This document shows positions 27,449 to 35,115 of a DNA stretch of 64,000 bases, piece after piece. Source of the stretch: CAVUAT01 sp963739545 (lineage in GTDB: Bacteria > Actinomycetota > Thermoleophilia > Solirubrobacterales > 70-9); NCBI GenBank assembly GCA_963739545.1, contig CAVUAT010000014.1:1523869-1587868 (forward strand), written 5' to 3'. The position numbers were made by a program, and so were the translations under genes. Under the pieces are notes generated by a model. It was given only the letters and a program-made list of their open reading frames with translations, was not told the origin of the DNA and made no database searches. The stretch's first letter is position 1. Every line of letters starts with the position of its first letter.

Positions 27449-28270
27449 CTATGCGGCGGGCCCTGGCGAGAACTGCACAGAGTGGATCGAGACGCCCGGC
27501 GGCGTCTCGATCTCGAGTCGGTGGTCGCCGTGGAGCTCCGAGTCCGCAAGCTCATACAGGCCCGGCCCCTCGACGGCCACCGGCTGTGGGGGCCCGCCGT
27601 CGAGGCTGACCGCAAGCGTTCCCTCGCCATCGCCCGCCGCGTACGCGCCAGCGGCTTGGTAGGAGAGCTCGAGCACGCCGCCGTCGGGCCCCGCCGTCCA
27701 CGGCTCGCCCTCCCTGCCGCCGGGGAACAGCTCGGGCGACGGCGCGATCACCGCGGCGCCGGGCGCGTCGCTCGGGCGCAGCGGCTCCAGGGCCGCGGGC
27801 CACCCGCTCGCCGGGGGGTCGCCGAGCTGCTCGCGGATCACCTCCTCGGTCGTCGCGTACTCGCCCTCGCCGAGGTGGTACCAGCGCAGCGCGCCCCCGC
27901 GGCCCCAGAGGAAGAGCGATGGCCATCCGCGGCAGCCGTAGCCGCGAAACGTGCTGAGGTCGGAGTCGACGGCCACGGGCCAGTCGATACCGAGGCCGGG
28001 GAGCGCGCGCTCGACCGCCGCCGCCGGGCGGGTCAGCGAGAAGCGGGGGGAGTGCACACCGAGGACGCCGAGGCCGTGCCCGCGGTAGCGCTCGCGCCAA
28101 GCGCGGACGTACGGCAGAGCGCGCACGCTGTTGAGCTGCGCGAAGTCGAAGAAGTGCACCAGCAGCGGCCCGACGGTGACCAGCCGGTCGAGGCGGGGCT
28201 CCCGGCCTCCGACCCAGGCGAGTCCTGGAGGGAACGGGGGAGCTGCGATGTCCTGACGAGGCGGTCGCAT
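27449..28270 (-). CDS. DipZ-like thioredoxin-fold protein lacking the CxxC
   Basis: A 273-residue protein. Its N-terminal half matches the thioredoxin domain of DipZ-like proteins (PLLVHFFDFAQLNSVRALPYV, later VAVDSDLSTFRGYGCRGWPSLFLW with the cis-Pro). The active-site stretch that reads like CxNC in relatives is LNS here, so both redox Cys are gone. The C-terminal half (GVLELSYQAAGAYAAGDGEG to HRLEIETPPGVSIHSVQF) is the jelly-roll-like domain also found in DipZ. A carrier or binding role is more likely than disulfide exchange. It diverges from the TenA-like gene. Confidence 0.7.
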   Translation of the reverse strand: MRPPRQDIAAPPFPPGLAWVGGREPRLDRLVTVGPLLVHFFDFAQLNSVRALPYVRAWRERYRGHGLGVLGVHSPRFSLTRPAAAVERALPGLGIDWPVAVDSDLSTFRGYGCRGWPSLFLWGRGGALRWYHLGEGEYATTEEVIREQLGDPPASGWPAALEPLRPSDAPGAAVIAPSPELFPGGREGEPWTAGPDGGVLELSYQAAGAYAAGDGEGTLAVSLDGGPPQPVAVEGPGLYELADSELHGDHRLEIETPPGVSIHSVQFSPGPAA

Positions 28271-28321
28271 CGGCCGCGGGAGGATAAGCTCACGGTCATC
28301 GATGCACCTTCAAGAGAGAGG

Positions 28322-28948
28322 ATGCCGAGCGTGAGCGCAAACGTCTGGGAGCGAATCGAACAGAGCCGAGCAGAGCACAACGTGCTCGAGCACCCCTTTT
28401 ACCTTCGCTGGTCCGCCGGCGAGCTGTCCGCCGACGAGCTCGCACGCTACTCGGGCCAGTACCGCCACGCGACTGAGGCGCTCGCGAAGCTCTGCGCCGA
28501 CACCGTTGAGCTCGGCCCCGACGACCACCGCGCCGAGCTCGAGCGCCACGCGGCCGAGGAGCAGGACCACATCGCGCTCTGGGACGGCTTCGTCGAGGAG
28601 ATCGGCGGCGAGATCGGCGCCGAGCCCACCGCCGAGACCGCCGAGTGCGTCCGCGAGTGGACCGCTTCTCGCGGCTACCTCTCCGCGCTCGCCCGGCTGT
28701 ACGCGATCGAGAGCGGCCAGCCCGCGATCTCGAAGACCAAGCGCGAGGGCCTTGCTGCCCACTACGCGATTGGGAACGGCCCCGGGAACGAGTACTTCCG
28801 TGTGCACGAGTCGAGCGACGAAGCACACGCCGCCGAGTCCCGCGTGCTTATCGAGGAGGCGATGCGACCCGGCGACGAGGACGCCGTCGTCGAGGCCGCC
28901 GACTCGGCGTTCCGCGCGAACTGGCGACTGCTCGACGGCGTCAGCTAG
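28322..28948 (+). CDS. TenA/PqqC/CADD-like haem-oxygenase-fold protein
   Basis: A 208-residue all-helical protein. E79/E80 and H83 (AAEEQDHIALW), E130 (LYAIESGQP), and H162, D166, H169 (VHESSDEAH) line up as possible metal ligands. The last three match the H-x3-D-x2-H spacing of the di-iron protein CADD. Relatives include TenA thiaminases, PqqC and CADD-like p-aminobenzoate-forming proteins. None of the thiamine or PQQ pathway is nearby, so the reaction is open. ATG 28322 is used. GTG 28331 has better spacing from AGAGAGG and is an alternative. Confidence 0.65.
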   Translation: MPSVSANVWERIEQSRAEHNVLEHPFYLRWSAGELSADELARYSGQYRHATEALAKLCADTVELGPDDHRAELERHAAEEQDHIALWDGFVEEIGGEIGAEPTAETAECVREWTASRGYLSALARLYAIESGQPAISKTKREGLAAHYAIGNGPGNEYFRVHESSDEAHAAESRVLIEEAMRPGDEDAVVEAADSAFRANWRLLDGVS

Positions 28949-28979
28949 CCGTCGCGCAGGGCGCTCGACCGGGTCGGTC

Positions 28980-29159
28980 ATGAGGGCGGGCGATCGCGTG
29001 ATCGGGATCTCTCTGGGGATCCTGCTCGGAATCGCGATCGTGGTCATCTTCGTATTCCTGGGCAGCCGCCAGACCGTCGACGATCCGTCGATCTCGGACG
29101 GAGGCGGCGGGCAGACGCCCACCCAGCAGGCGCCCTCGCCCGCACCGCAGCAGCCGTAA
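28980..29159 (+). CDS. Single-span membrane protein with proline-rich tail
   Basis: A 59-residue protein with a charged start (MRAGDRV), one strongly hydrophobic helix (IGISLGILLGIAIVVIFVFL) and a periplasmic-type tail rich in Pro, Gly and Gln. It lies between the TenA-like and cupredoxin-like genes on the same strand, with spacing of 31 and 55 bases. No family was recognised. The hydrophobic pattern and context support it. Confidence 0.5.
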   Translation: MRAGDRVIGISLGILLGIAIVVIFVFLGSRQTVDDPSISDGGGGQTPTQQAPSPAPQQP

Positions 29160-29214
29160 GCGGGAATCGCCGCGTCTTAGAATCGGTTGAGACCCCTACA
29201 GGAGACTTGAACCG

Positions 29215-29655
29215 ATGACTTCGAGAAGCGGGCGGATCGCAGTGCTGGTGGCGTTCGTCGCGGTGGCCGCGATCCTGTTCGTCGTGCTGCGAGACGACGG
29301 CGGCAACGGCGACTCGGAGGCGACAACGACCGAGCAGGTCCAGGCTCAGTCCACGCAGCCCGCCGACGCTCCCCCGCCGGAGCCGCCGGCCGAGGTGATC
29401 GAAGTCCGTGACGGCGCACCCGTCGGCGGCGTCAAGGAGCTGACCTTCGTCAAGGGCGACCGGGTGCGGATCAAGGTCAAGCTCGACGGGCCCCAGGAGG
29501 ACGTACACATCCACGGCTACGAGATCGAGCGCCTGAACCCCACCGGGAGCGCGGAGTTCGACTTCACCGCCGATCTGGAGGGGATCTTCGAGCTCGAGGC
29601 GCACGGACCCGACGGCGACATCGTGCTCGCCGAGATCCGGGTGGAGCCCTCCTAG
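29215..29655 (+). CDS. Membrane-anchored cupredoxin-like protein
   Basis: A 146-residue protein with an uncleaved N-terminal anchor (IAVLVAFVAVAAILFVVL) and a Pro/Ala linker. A ~80-residue beta domain (EVIEVRDGAPVGG, KELTFVKGDRVRIKVKL, EDVHIHGYEI, GIFELEAHGPDGDIVLAEIRV) follows. The HIHGY strand and the closing His resemble cupredoxin-like domains of EfeO N-termini and related proteins. The full type-1 copper set (Cys, Met) is missing. It may bind metal at the His residues or be structural. The polytopic protein follows after three bases. Confidence 0.65.
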   Translation: MTSRSGRIAVLVAFVAVAAILFVVLRDDGGNGDSEATTTEQVQAQSTQPADAPPPEPPAEVIEVRDGAPVGGVKELTFVKGDRVRIKVKLDGPQEDVHIHGYEIERLNPTGSAEFDFTADLEGIFELEAHGPDGDIVLAEIRVEPS

Positions 29656-29658
29656 AGG

Positions 29659-31110
29659 ATGTTGGCCACTCGCGTCCGCGCCGGGGCGGCGATCGCCTCG
29701 GCGCTGCTCTGCGCCGCCCTGCTGGCCCCCCAGCAGGCTGCCGCGCACGCGCTGATCGGCAAGCAGGACCTGCCGATCCCCGTCTGGCTCTTCATCTGGG
29801 CTGCTGCGATCGTGCTCATCGTCTCCTTCGTCGTGCTCTCGGTCGCCTGGCGCGAGCCGCGCCTGCAGACCGAGGACCGGCGCTGGGCGCCCGGCTGGCT
29901 CTCCGGCGCGCTGGTCAACCCGGTCACCGAAGCGCTGGCGGGAGCGATCGGCGTCGCCCTGCTGGTCGTCGTCGTGTACGCGGGTCTCGAGGGGACCGAG
30001 GCTCCCGACCAGAACTTCGCCCTCACCTTCGTGTTCGTGACCTTCTTCCTCGGTGGGGTGCTCCTCAGCGTCCTGTTCGGCGACGTCATGCGCGCCTTCA
30101 ACCCCTGGCGGGCGATCGGACGCGCGTTCGGCGGCGTCGCCCGACTCGTCTCGGGTCAGCAGGCTCCGGCGCCGCTCGCCTACCCCGAGCGGCTCGGCCT
30201 GTGGCCCGCGGTCGTGGGGCTGCTCGTCTTCGGATGGCTCGAGCTGATCTACGGCGTCGGCAGCGTCGGGCTGGCTCCGGAGACGGTCGCGACTGCGACG
30301 CTGATCTACAGCGCGATCACCCTGACCGGGATGGCCCTGTTCGGCGCCGAGAGGTGGATCGAGCGGGGCGAGACGTTCTCGGTCTACTTCAACATGTTCT
30401 CGAGACTGTCCCCGCTCGCCGTCGAGGAGGGCAGGCTGTACTTTCGCAAGCCTTTGAGTGGCGCGCCGAAGTGGGGCCAGGTGCCGGGGTCGGTCGGCCT
30501 CGTGCTGGCGGCGATCGCGGTCACGTCGTTCGACGGTGCGCAGGAGGGGACGCTCGCTGACCCGATCAGGACCGTGTTCGACGGCTTCCGCGACCTCGGC
30601 CTCAGCATCGCGCTCTCGTTCCGGGTCACGGACACGATCTTCCTGCTGGTCGTCCTCGCAGCCGTGTTCGGGCTCTTCCGGCTCGGGATCTGGGGGATGC
30701 ACACTGTCCGAAACGCGCCGCCGATGCGCGAGCTCGGGAGGCTCTTCGCACACACGATGATCCCGATCGCCCTCGCCTACCTCGTCGCGCACTACTTCAG
30801 CCTCTTCGTCTACCAGGAGCAGGCGCAGTTCACCTACCTGCTCTCCGACCCGCTCGGCGAGGGCTCCGACCTCTTCGGCACCGCCTCCTCGGGAGTCAAC
30901 TACGGGGTGATCACGGCGACCGGGGTCTGGTACGTGCAGGTCGGCGCCCTCGTGATCGGCCACGTGACGGCCCTGGTGCTCGCCCACGACCGCGCGATCG
31001 CGATCTGGAAGGACCAGACGCTGGCGACCCGATCGCAGTACTGGATGCTCGCGGTGATGGTGGGCTTCACCACCATCGGCCTGGGGCTGCTCTCCCAGGC
31101 CAATGGGTAG
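29659..31110 (+). CDS. Polytopic membrane protein, uncharacterised actinobacterial family
   Basis: A 483-residue protein with a cleavable-looking signal (ending AAAHALIG) and about ten to eleven membrane helices. Notable polar stretches are RAFNPWRAIGRAFGG, SVYFNMFSRLSPLAVEEGRLYFRKPL and AHYFSLFVYQEQAQFTYLLSDPLGEG. Some databases may label such proteins fenitrothion hydrolase, but no hydrolase motif is visible and that name should not be trusted. GAGG lies directly before the ATG. It is probably cotranscribed with the cupredoxin-like gene, suggesting a joint metal or respiratory role. Confidence 0.7.
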   Translation: MLATRVRAGAAIASALLCAALLAPQQAAAHALIGKQDLPIPVWLFIWAAAIVLIVSFVVLSVAWREPRLQTEDRRWAPGWLSGALVNPVTEALAGAIGVALLVVVVYAGLEGTEAPDQNFALTFVFVTFFLGGVLLSVLFGDVMRAFNPWRAIGRAFGGVARLVSGQQAPAPLAYPERLGLWPAVVGLLVFGWLELIYGVGSVGLAPETVATATLIYSAITLTGMALFGAERWIERGETFSVYFNMFSRLSPLAVEEGRLYFRKPLSGAPKWGQVPGSVGLVLAAIAVTSFDGAQEGTLADPIRTVFDGFRDLGLSIALSFRVTDTIFLLVVLAAVFGLFRLGIWGMHTVRNAPPMRELGRLFAHTMIPIALAYLVAHYFSLFVYQEQAQFTYLLSDPLGEGSDLFGTASSGVNYGVITATGVWYVQVGALVIGHVTALVLAHDRAIAIWKDQTLATRSQYWMLAVMVGFTTIGLGLLSQANG

Positions 31111-31116
31111 CCCCAG

Positions 31117-31542
31117 TCAATCCTCACTGAGCCGCTGCACCGCCACGGCGAACTGCTGCGCCTCGATGCCGCCGCCCTCGAGCACGACGACGACGTTCGA
31201 GGCCCGGTAGCAGAGCAGGTCCGCCGCGTTCTCGCACGACTCCATCTCCTGATCGGCTCCGCCGCCGTCCTCGGAGACCGAGAGCGAGCCTCCGATGTCG
31301 CGGGAGCCGCCCTCGGAGCCGGGAAGTGTGGAGACCGGCTCGAGCTCCACCGCGTAGAGCTCTTGGCTCTCGTCGTCGGTGAGCAGCGGCTCGCCGAGTC
31401 GCAGCTCGACCCCCTCCGCGTTGATGCCGTCGACGAACTCCTCGGCCGTGAAGGTCTTCTCCGAACCGCATCCTGCCAGCGCCGCGGCGGCGAACGCCGT
31501 TGCCGCGAGTCCGCCCAGCCCGTATCCCGACCCAGTCCGCAT
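31117..31542 (-). CDS. Small lipoprotein of unknown function
   Basis: A 141-residue protein from ATG 31542. The signal peptide ends in the lipobox AAALAGC. The mature part is acidic (SEKTFTAEEFVDGINAEGVEL, ELYAVELEPVSTLPG) and contains two more Cys (ESCENAADLLCY) able to form a disulfide. No family was recognised. It is convergent with the polytopic protein gene, six bases away. Confidence 0.65.
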   Translation of the reverse strand: MRTGSGYGLGGLAATAFAAAALAGCGSEKTFTAEEFVDGINAEGVELRLGEPLLTDDESQELYAVELEPVSTLPGSEGGSRDIGGSLSVSEDGGGADQEMESCENAADLLCYRASNVVVVLEGGGIEAQQFAVAVQRLSED

Positions 31543-31593
31543 TCGAGTCGACTCCCCGATGCCCTCGATCATACGAGCCGCAATACTTGGCAA

Positions 31594-31731
31594 GTGGACG
31601 TCGTGCCTCTAGCCCACGCCGGGCACTGGGCGATCTGGGTCCTCTACTCCGTTCCGGTGCTGATCGTGCTCGGCGCCTCGTTCAAGGCGTTTCGAGACGA
31701 GCGGCGCGCTCGTGAGCGCGAAGGCTCCTGA
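31594..31731 (+). CDS. 45-residue single-span membrane protein
   Basis: A GTG opens a 45-residue frame: VPLAHAGHW, one hydrophobic helix (IWVLYSVPVLIVLGASF) and a basic tail (KAFRDERRARERE). The layout of a His-rich start, one helix and an Arg-rich end is typical of small actinobacterial membrane proteins. It is divergent from the lipoprotein gene, with only 51 bases between start codons. The function is unknown. Confidence 0.5.
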   Translation: MDVVPLAHAGHWAIWVLYSVPVLIVLGASFKAFRDERRAREREGS

Positions 31732-31749
31732 GCGCCCCGCCGCCCGTCC

Positions 31750-31956
31750 TCAGTTGTCGACGGGCGCGTCGAGGGCGTCCCAGTCGTCCTTGCTGACGAA
31801 CTTCGTCATCTTCGTCCCCTCGTGCTCGGCCCGCAGGCCGTAACGCACGCTGGTCTTGCCCGACTTCGTCTCGCGCTCGTAGGTGACCTTGCGCACAGCG
31901 GACTCCGGCACTTCGACCTTCTCGCGGATCTTCACGTTGTAGAACTCGATTCCCAC
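31750..31956 (-). CDS. 68-residue conserved-looking protein, unknown
   Basis: The GTG at 31956 has GAGAGGAG eight bases upstream, which settles the start against longer in-frame alternatives. The protein (GIEFYNVKIREKVEVPESAV, then VTYERETKSGKTSVRYGLRA and MTKFVSKDDWDALD) is charged and soluble, probably a small beta domain. No function was recognised. It ends 18 bases after the convergent small membrane gene. Confidence 0.6.
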   Translation of the reverse strand: MGIEFYNVKIREKVEVPESAVRKVTYERETKSGKTSVRYGLRAEHEGTKMTKFVSKDDWDALDAPVDN

Positions 31957-32112
31957 GTCAGTTCTCCTCTCGTCATACGACATATGCCTAGGCTCGATTG
32001 CTCTGGCAGCCACACGTGATGTTGGTGCCTGCGCCGGACCCATCTTCCGGGTGCGGCGCGTCGACTGCAACAGCGATCGTTTCCACCGGTTGTTTCGCCC
32101 CCGAACTGTTCC

Positions 32113-33019
32113 CTACGGCTGACCCGGCGCGGCCAGCCCGCTCGCGATCAGCTCGCCGTTGCGGCGCATCATCTCGAGATAGGACTCGGCGCTGCCGGGT
32201 GCCTCCACGTGCAGATCCTCGATGATCTCGACGCCCGCCCGGTCGGCGATCAGGCTCAGCACCTCGGGGTCGTCGTCCTCCTGGGCGAACACCGTTGGGA
32301 CGCCCGATTCGGCGATCGCGTCCTCGACCTCCTGGATCGCCTGTGCGCTCGCCTCAGCGTCGGGGCCGGACGCGGAGAACGGGGTCGCCACGACCGTGAA
32401 CCCATAGCGGTCGGCGAAGTAGCCGAGCGCGTCGTGGGAGGTGACGAGCTCGCGATCGGAGTCCGGGATCGCCGCCAGAGCGTGCTCGACCTCCGCGTCG
32501 ACGGCGTTGAGCTCGTCGGCGTAGGCGCCGGCGCGCCTGCGGAACGCATCCGCGTCGTCCGGGTCGGCCTCGGCCAGCGCGTCGGCGAGAGCGGGGAGAG
32601 CCTGCGCCGTTCGGCTCGGGTCCATCCACACGTGCGGGTCCTCGCCTCCCTGGTCGTCCTCGAGCGGAAGCAGCTCCCCGACGTTGTCGGTGAGCGCGTA
32701 CTGAGCGACGTCGATCTCGTCCACGGGGATCCCCTCCTCGAGGCTCGCGCCGTTGTGGACGAGCAGATCCGCGTCCTCGATCTCCGCGCGGTCCTGGGCC
32801 GAGAGCTGGAAGTCGTGCGGGCTCGAGCTGTCGGGGATCACCTGAATGACCTCGATGTCGTCGCCGGCGACCTGATCGGTGACGTCGGCGAGCAGGCCCG
32901 TCGTCGCCGCGACGCTCGGGCGCCCGGAGTCGTCGCCGTTCGACCCGCAGCCGGTGGCCGCCACTGTGGCAGTCGCGAGCAGCGCGAGGGCGAAGGCGAA
33001 GGGAAGGGCGGATGCTCAC
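32113..33019 (-). CDS. znuA: Zinc ABC transporter substrate-binding lipoprotein (frameshift near start)
   Basis: Residues from VAATGC onward form a complete ZnuA/TroA-like binding protein. Metal-ligand His residues lie in SSPHDFQL, EDPHVWMDPS and TSHDALGYF, with a late acidic ligand region (VEIIEDLHV). The natural start is GTG 33019, with AAAGGAGA just upstream, but that frame does not lead into the mature protein. The signal sequence (LPFAFALALLATATVAATGC) is in the next frame and has no start codon before a stop at 33018-33016. One extra base near 33016-33019 would explain it. This could be sequencing error or an inactive gene. Confidence 0.75.
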
Positions 33020-33029
33020 TGGTCTCCTT

Positions 33030-33872
33030 TCAGTTGGGGGTGGCGCGGAACATCAGCGCGACAACGAAGATGCTCACCGCGACGAGCACTATCGAGCCGC
33101 CCGCAGCGACGTCCAGATGCCACGAGATCAGCAGGCCCAGCGGGGCGCTCGCCGCCGCGATTGCGGCTGAGACGGCCATCATCGCCGGCAGACGCTTGGT
33201 CACCAGCGAGGCGGCCGCCGGCGGCGCGATCAACAGGCCGAGCACCAGGAGCGAGCCGACGACCCGAAACCCGATCACGACGGCCAAGGCGACCATCACG
33301 AGCATCACGAGGTGCAGCCGCTCCACAGGCAGCCCCATCGCGGCCGCGCGCTGGGGATCGAATGAGACGAGAAGCAGGGGGCGGTAGAGGACCGCGACGA
33401 GCGCGAGCACCCCGGCCGTCAGCAGGGCGCTGGCGAGGACCTCGCCGCCGGACACCCCGAGGACGTCGCCGAACAGGAATGAAGTCAGGTCGACGGTGTA
33501 CCCCTCGACCCGGGAGGCGATCACGACTCCGAGTGCCAGCATCAACACGAACACGACGCCAGTCGCGGTCTCCTCGCGAACCTCGCTCCTGCGCAGCACC
33601 GCGCTGGTCGCCCAGGCCGTGAACAGGCCGGCGCCCAGGGCCCCGATCCACAGTGCGGCGTCGCTCGGCTCTGAGCCGGCGGCTCCCGCAGTCAGCGCGA
33701 ACGCGATGGCGATTCCCGGCAGCACCCCGTGGGCGAGGCTGTCGGCGACCAGGGCCATGCCTCGCAGGATCACGTAGCAGCCGACGACTCCGCAGAGGAT
33801 CCCGACCACGGCTGCGGCCATGGCGCCCGTCCTGATGAACTCGGACTGGAACGGCTCGGTCAGGAAGTCCAT
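33030..33872 (-). CDS. znuB: Zinc ABC transporter permease
   Basis: A 280-residue membrane protein of the ABC-3 family with eight to nine helices. Conserved features are GCYVILRGMALVADSLAHGVLPG, LTSFLFGDVLGV and FRVVGSLLVLGLLIAPPAAA. It forms the channel of the zinc importer. Its ATG directly abuts the znuC stop. Confidence 0.9.
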   Translation of the reverse strand: MDFLTEPFQSEFIRTGAMAAAVVGILCGVVGCYVILRGMALVADSLAHGVLPGIAIAFALTAGAAGSEPSDAALWIGALGAGLFTAWATSAVLRRSEVREETATGVVFVLMLALGVVIASRVEGYTVDLTSFLFGDVLGVSGGEVLASALLTAGVLALVAVLYRPLLLVSFDPQRAAAMGLPVERLHLVMLVMVALAVVIGFRVVGSLLVLGLLIAPPAAASLVTKRLPAMMAVSAAIAAASAPLGLLISWHLDVAAGGSIVLVAVSIFVVALMFRATPN

Positions 33873-34619
33873 TCAGCCCGAGTCCCGATGGTGGTGCTCT
33901 GTGTCCACGAGCAGCTCCCCGACCCGGACGATGCGGCCCGCGAACGTCTTGGCCAGCACCTCCTCGGTGCAGCTCGAGGGCGGCCCGAAGGCGACCTGTT
34001 CGCGGTTCAGGCAGAGGATCAGGTCGAAGTCGTGAAGCGCCCCCTCGAGGTCGTGGGTCGCGACCAGGACCGTGCGTCCCTCGGCGCGCCATTCGGCGAT
34101 CAGCTCGCGCAGCGCGCCGCGGGTCGGCACGTCGAGGCCGGCATAGGGCTCATCGAGCATCAGCAGCTCGGCGTCCTGTGCGCACGCCTGGGCCAGGAGC
34201 GCGCGCTGGCGCTCACCGCCCGAGAGGCTCCCGAACCTCCTGTTCGCCAGCTCGTCGATTGCGAGCCGCCGCAGGGACTCCGAGACGAGCTCCCGGTCGC
34301 GGTCGCTGAAGCGGCGGATCCAGCCGACGTCCCCGTATCTGCCCATGTTGGCCACGTCGGCGACGGTGATCGGGAACGACGGCTCGATGTCGAGCCGCTG
34401 GGGTACGTAGGCCAGCTTCGTCGTCCCGGCTTCGATCGAGCCCTCGCTGGACGGCACGAGGCCCAGCACGGCCTTGAACAGGGTGGTCTTGCCGGCGCCG
34501 TTGGGCCCCAGCACCGCCACCGAGGATCCCGCTGGAACCTCGAACGTGAGGCCCGCGAGCACGTCGTTCCCTCCGAGCTGGACGGTCAGCCCCCGGGCGG
34601 CGAGGGTGTTCTCGCTCAC
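33873..34619 (-). CDS. znuC: Zinc ABC transporter ATP-binding protein
   Basis: A 248-residue ATPase with Walker A GPNGAGKTT, Q-loop YVPQR, signature LSGGERQR, Walker B LLMLDEPYAGLD and switch His (VATHD). The C-terminus is His-rich (DTEHHHRDSG), which could bind zinc. The GTG start overlaps the zur stop (GTGA), indicating translational coupling in the zur-znuCBA operon. Confidence 0.92.
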   Translation of the reverse strand: MSENTLAARGLTVQLGGNDVLAGLTFEVPAGSSVAVLGPNGAGKTTLFKAVLGLVPSSEGSIEAGTTKLAYVPQRLDIEPSFPITVADVANMGRYGDVGWIRRFSDRDRELVSESLRRLAIDELANRRFGSLSGGERQRALLAQACAQDAELLMLDEPYAGLDVPTRGALRELIAEWRAEGRTVLVATHDLEGALHDFDLILCLNREQVAFGPPSSCTEEVLAKTFAGRIVRVGELLVDTEHHHRDSG

Positions 34620-35062
34620 ACGCGCGCGCAGCGGCCGCAGTCGGCGTGGATGACCACGTCGTGGGCGCTGACGGCCCGGTGCAGCCTGCTTCCCAGCCGT
34701 TCGATCGCGCGCTCGAGTGAGGGGTCTTCGAAGGCGGTCACATCGCCGCAGCGATCGCAGACGACGTGGTGATGATGCTCGCCGTCGGGCATGACCGGCT
34801 CGTATCTCGAGCCCCCGTCGCCGAGGTCCATCCGCTGTACGAGCCCCGCCGTGTGCAGCAGCTCGAGGGCGCGATAGACGCTCGCCAGGCCGACCTTCTC
34901 GCCGCTCGATCTGAGCTCAGCCTCTATCTCCTGGGCCGAGAGGCAGCAGGACTGATGGGCCAGCACGCCGACCACCGCCTTACGGGCGCCGCCTGCGCGC
35001 CGCCCCTCGTCCTGCAGGGTCTTCTCGACCCCTTCCCGCCAGCGGTCAACTCTTCGAGTCAT
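34616..35062 (-). CDS. zur: Fur-family zinc uptake regulator
   Basis: A 148-residue repressor. An N-terminal winged helix (SAQEIEAEL, GLASVYRALELLHTAGLV) is followed by the metal-binding dimerisation domain. H96-H99 give the HHHH run. C102/C105 and C142/C145 make the structural zinc site. Position as first gene of znuCBA supports Zur rather than Fur. A palindromic operator covers its promoter. It should repress the operon when zinc is plentiful. Confidence 0.9.
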   Translation of the reverse strand: MTRRVDRWREGVEKTLQDEGRRAGGARKAVVGVLAHQSCCLSAQEIEAELRSSGEKVGLASVYRALELLHTAGLVQRMDLGDGGSRYEPVMPDGEHHHHVVCDRCGDVTAFEDPSLERAIERLGSRLHRAVSAHDVVIHADCGRCARV

Positions 35063-35083
35063 CACCGATGACGGTATAGCAAA

Positions 35084-35100
35084 GTGAGAAGCCTTCTCAC
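35084..35100. promoter_or_regulatory. Zur-type operator, perfect 17-bp palindrome
   Basis: GTGAGAAG, a central C and CTTCTCAC form a perfect 8-1-8 inverted repeat, 22 bases upstream of the zur start. It contains the 7-1-7 TGA...TCA layout of known actinobacterial Zur boxes. A TATACC -10-like element on the minus strand (35079-35074) lies just downstream, so bound Zur would cover the promoter. Confidence 0.75.
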
Positions 35101-35115
35101 CTATTTGTTCGGGCT

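Noticed and set aside
29044..30987. 647-codon minus-strand frame opposite the polytopic membrane protein
   Set aside because: His/Asp/Arg-rich antisense pattern typical of the reverse of a membrane protein gene.
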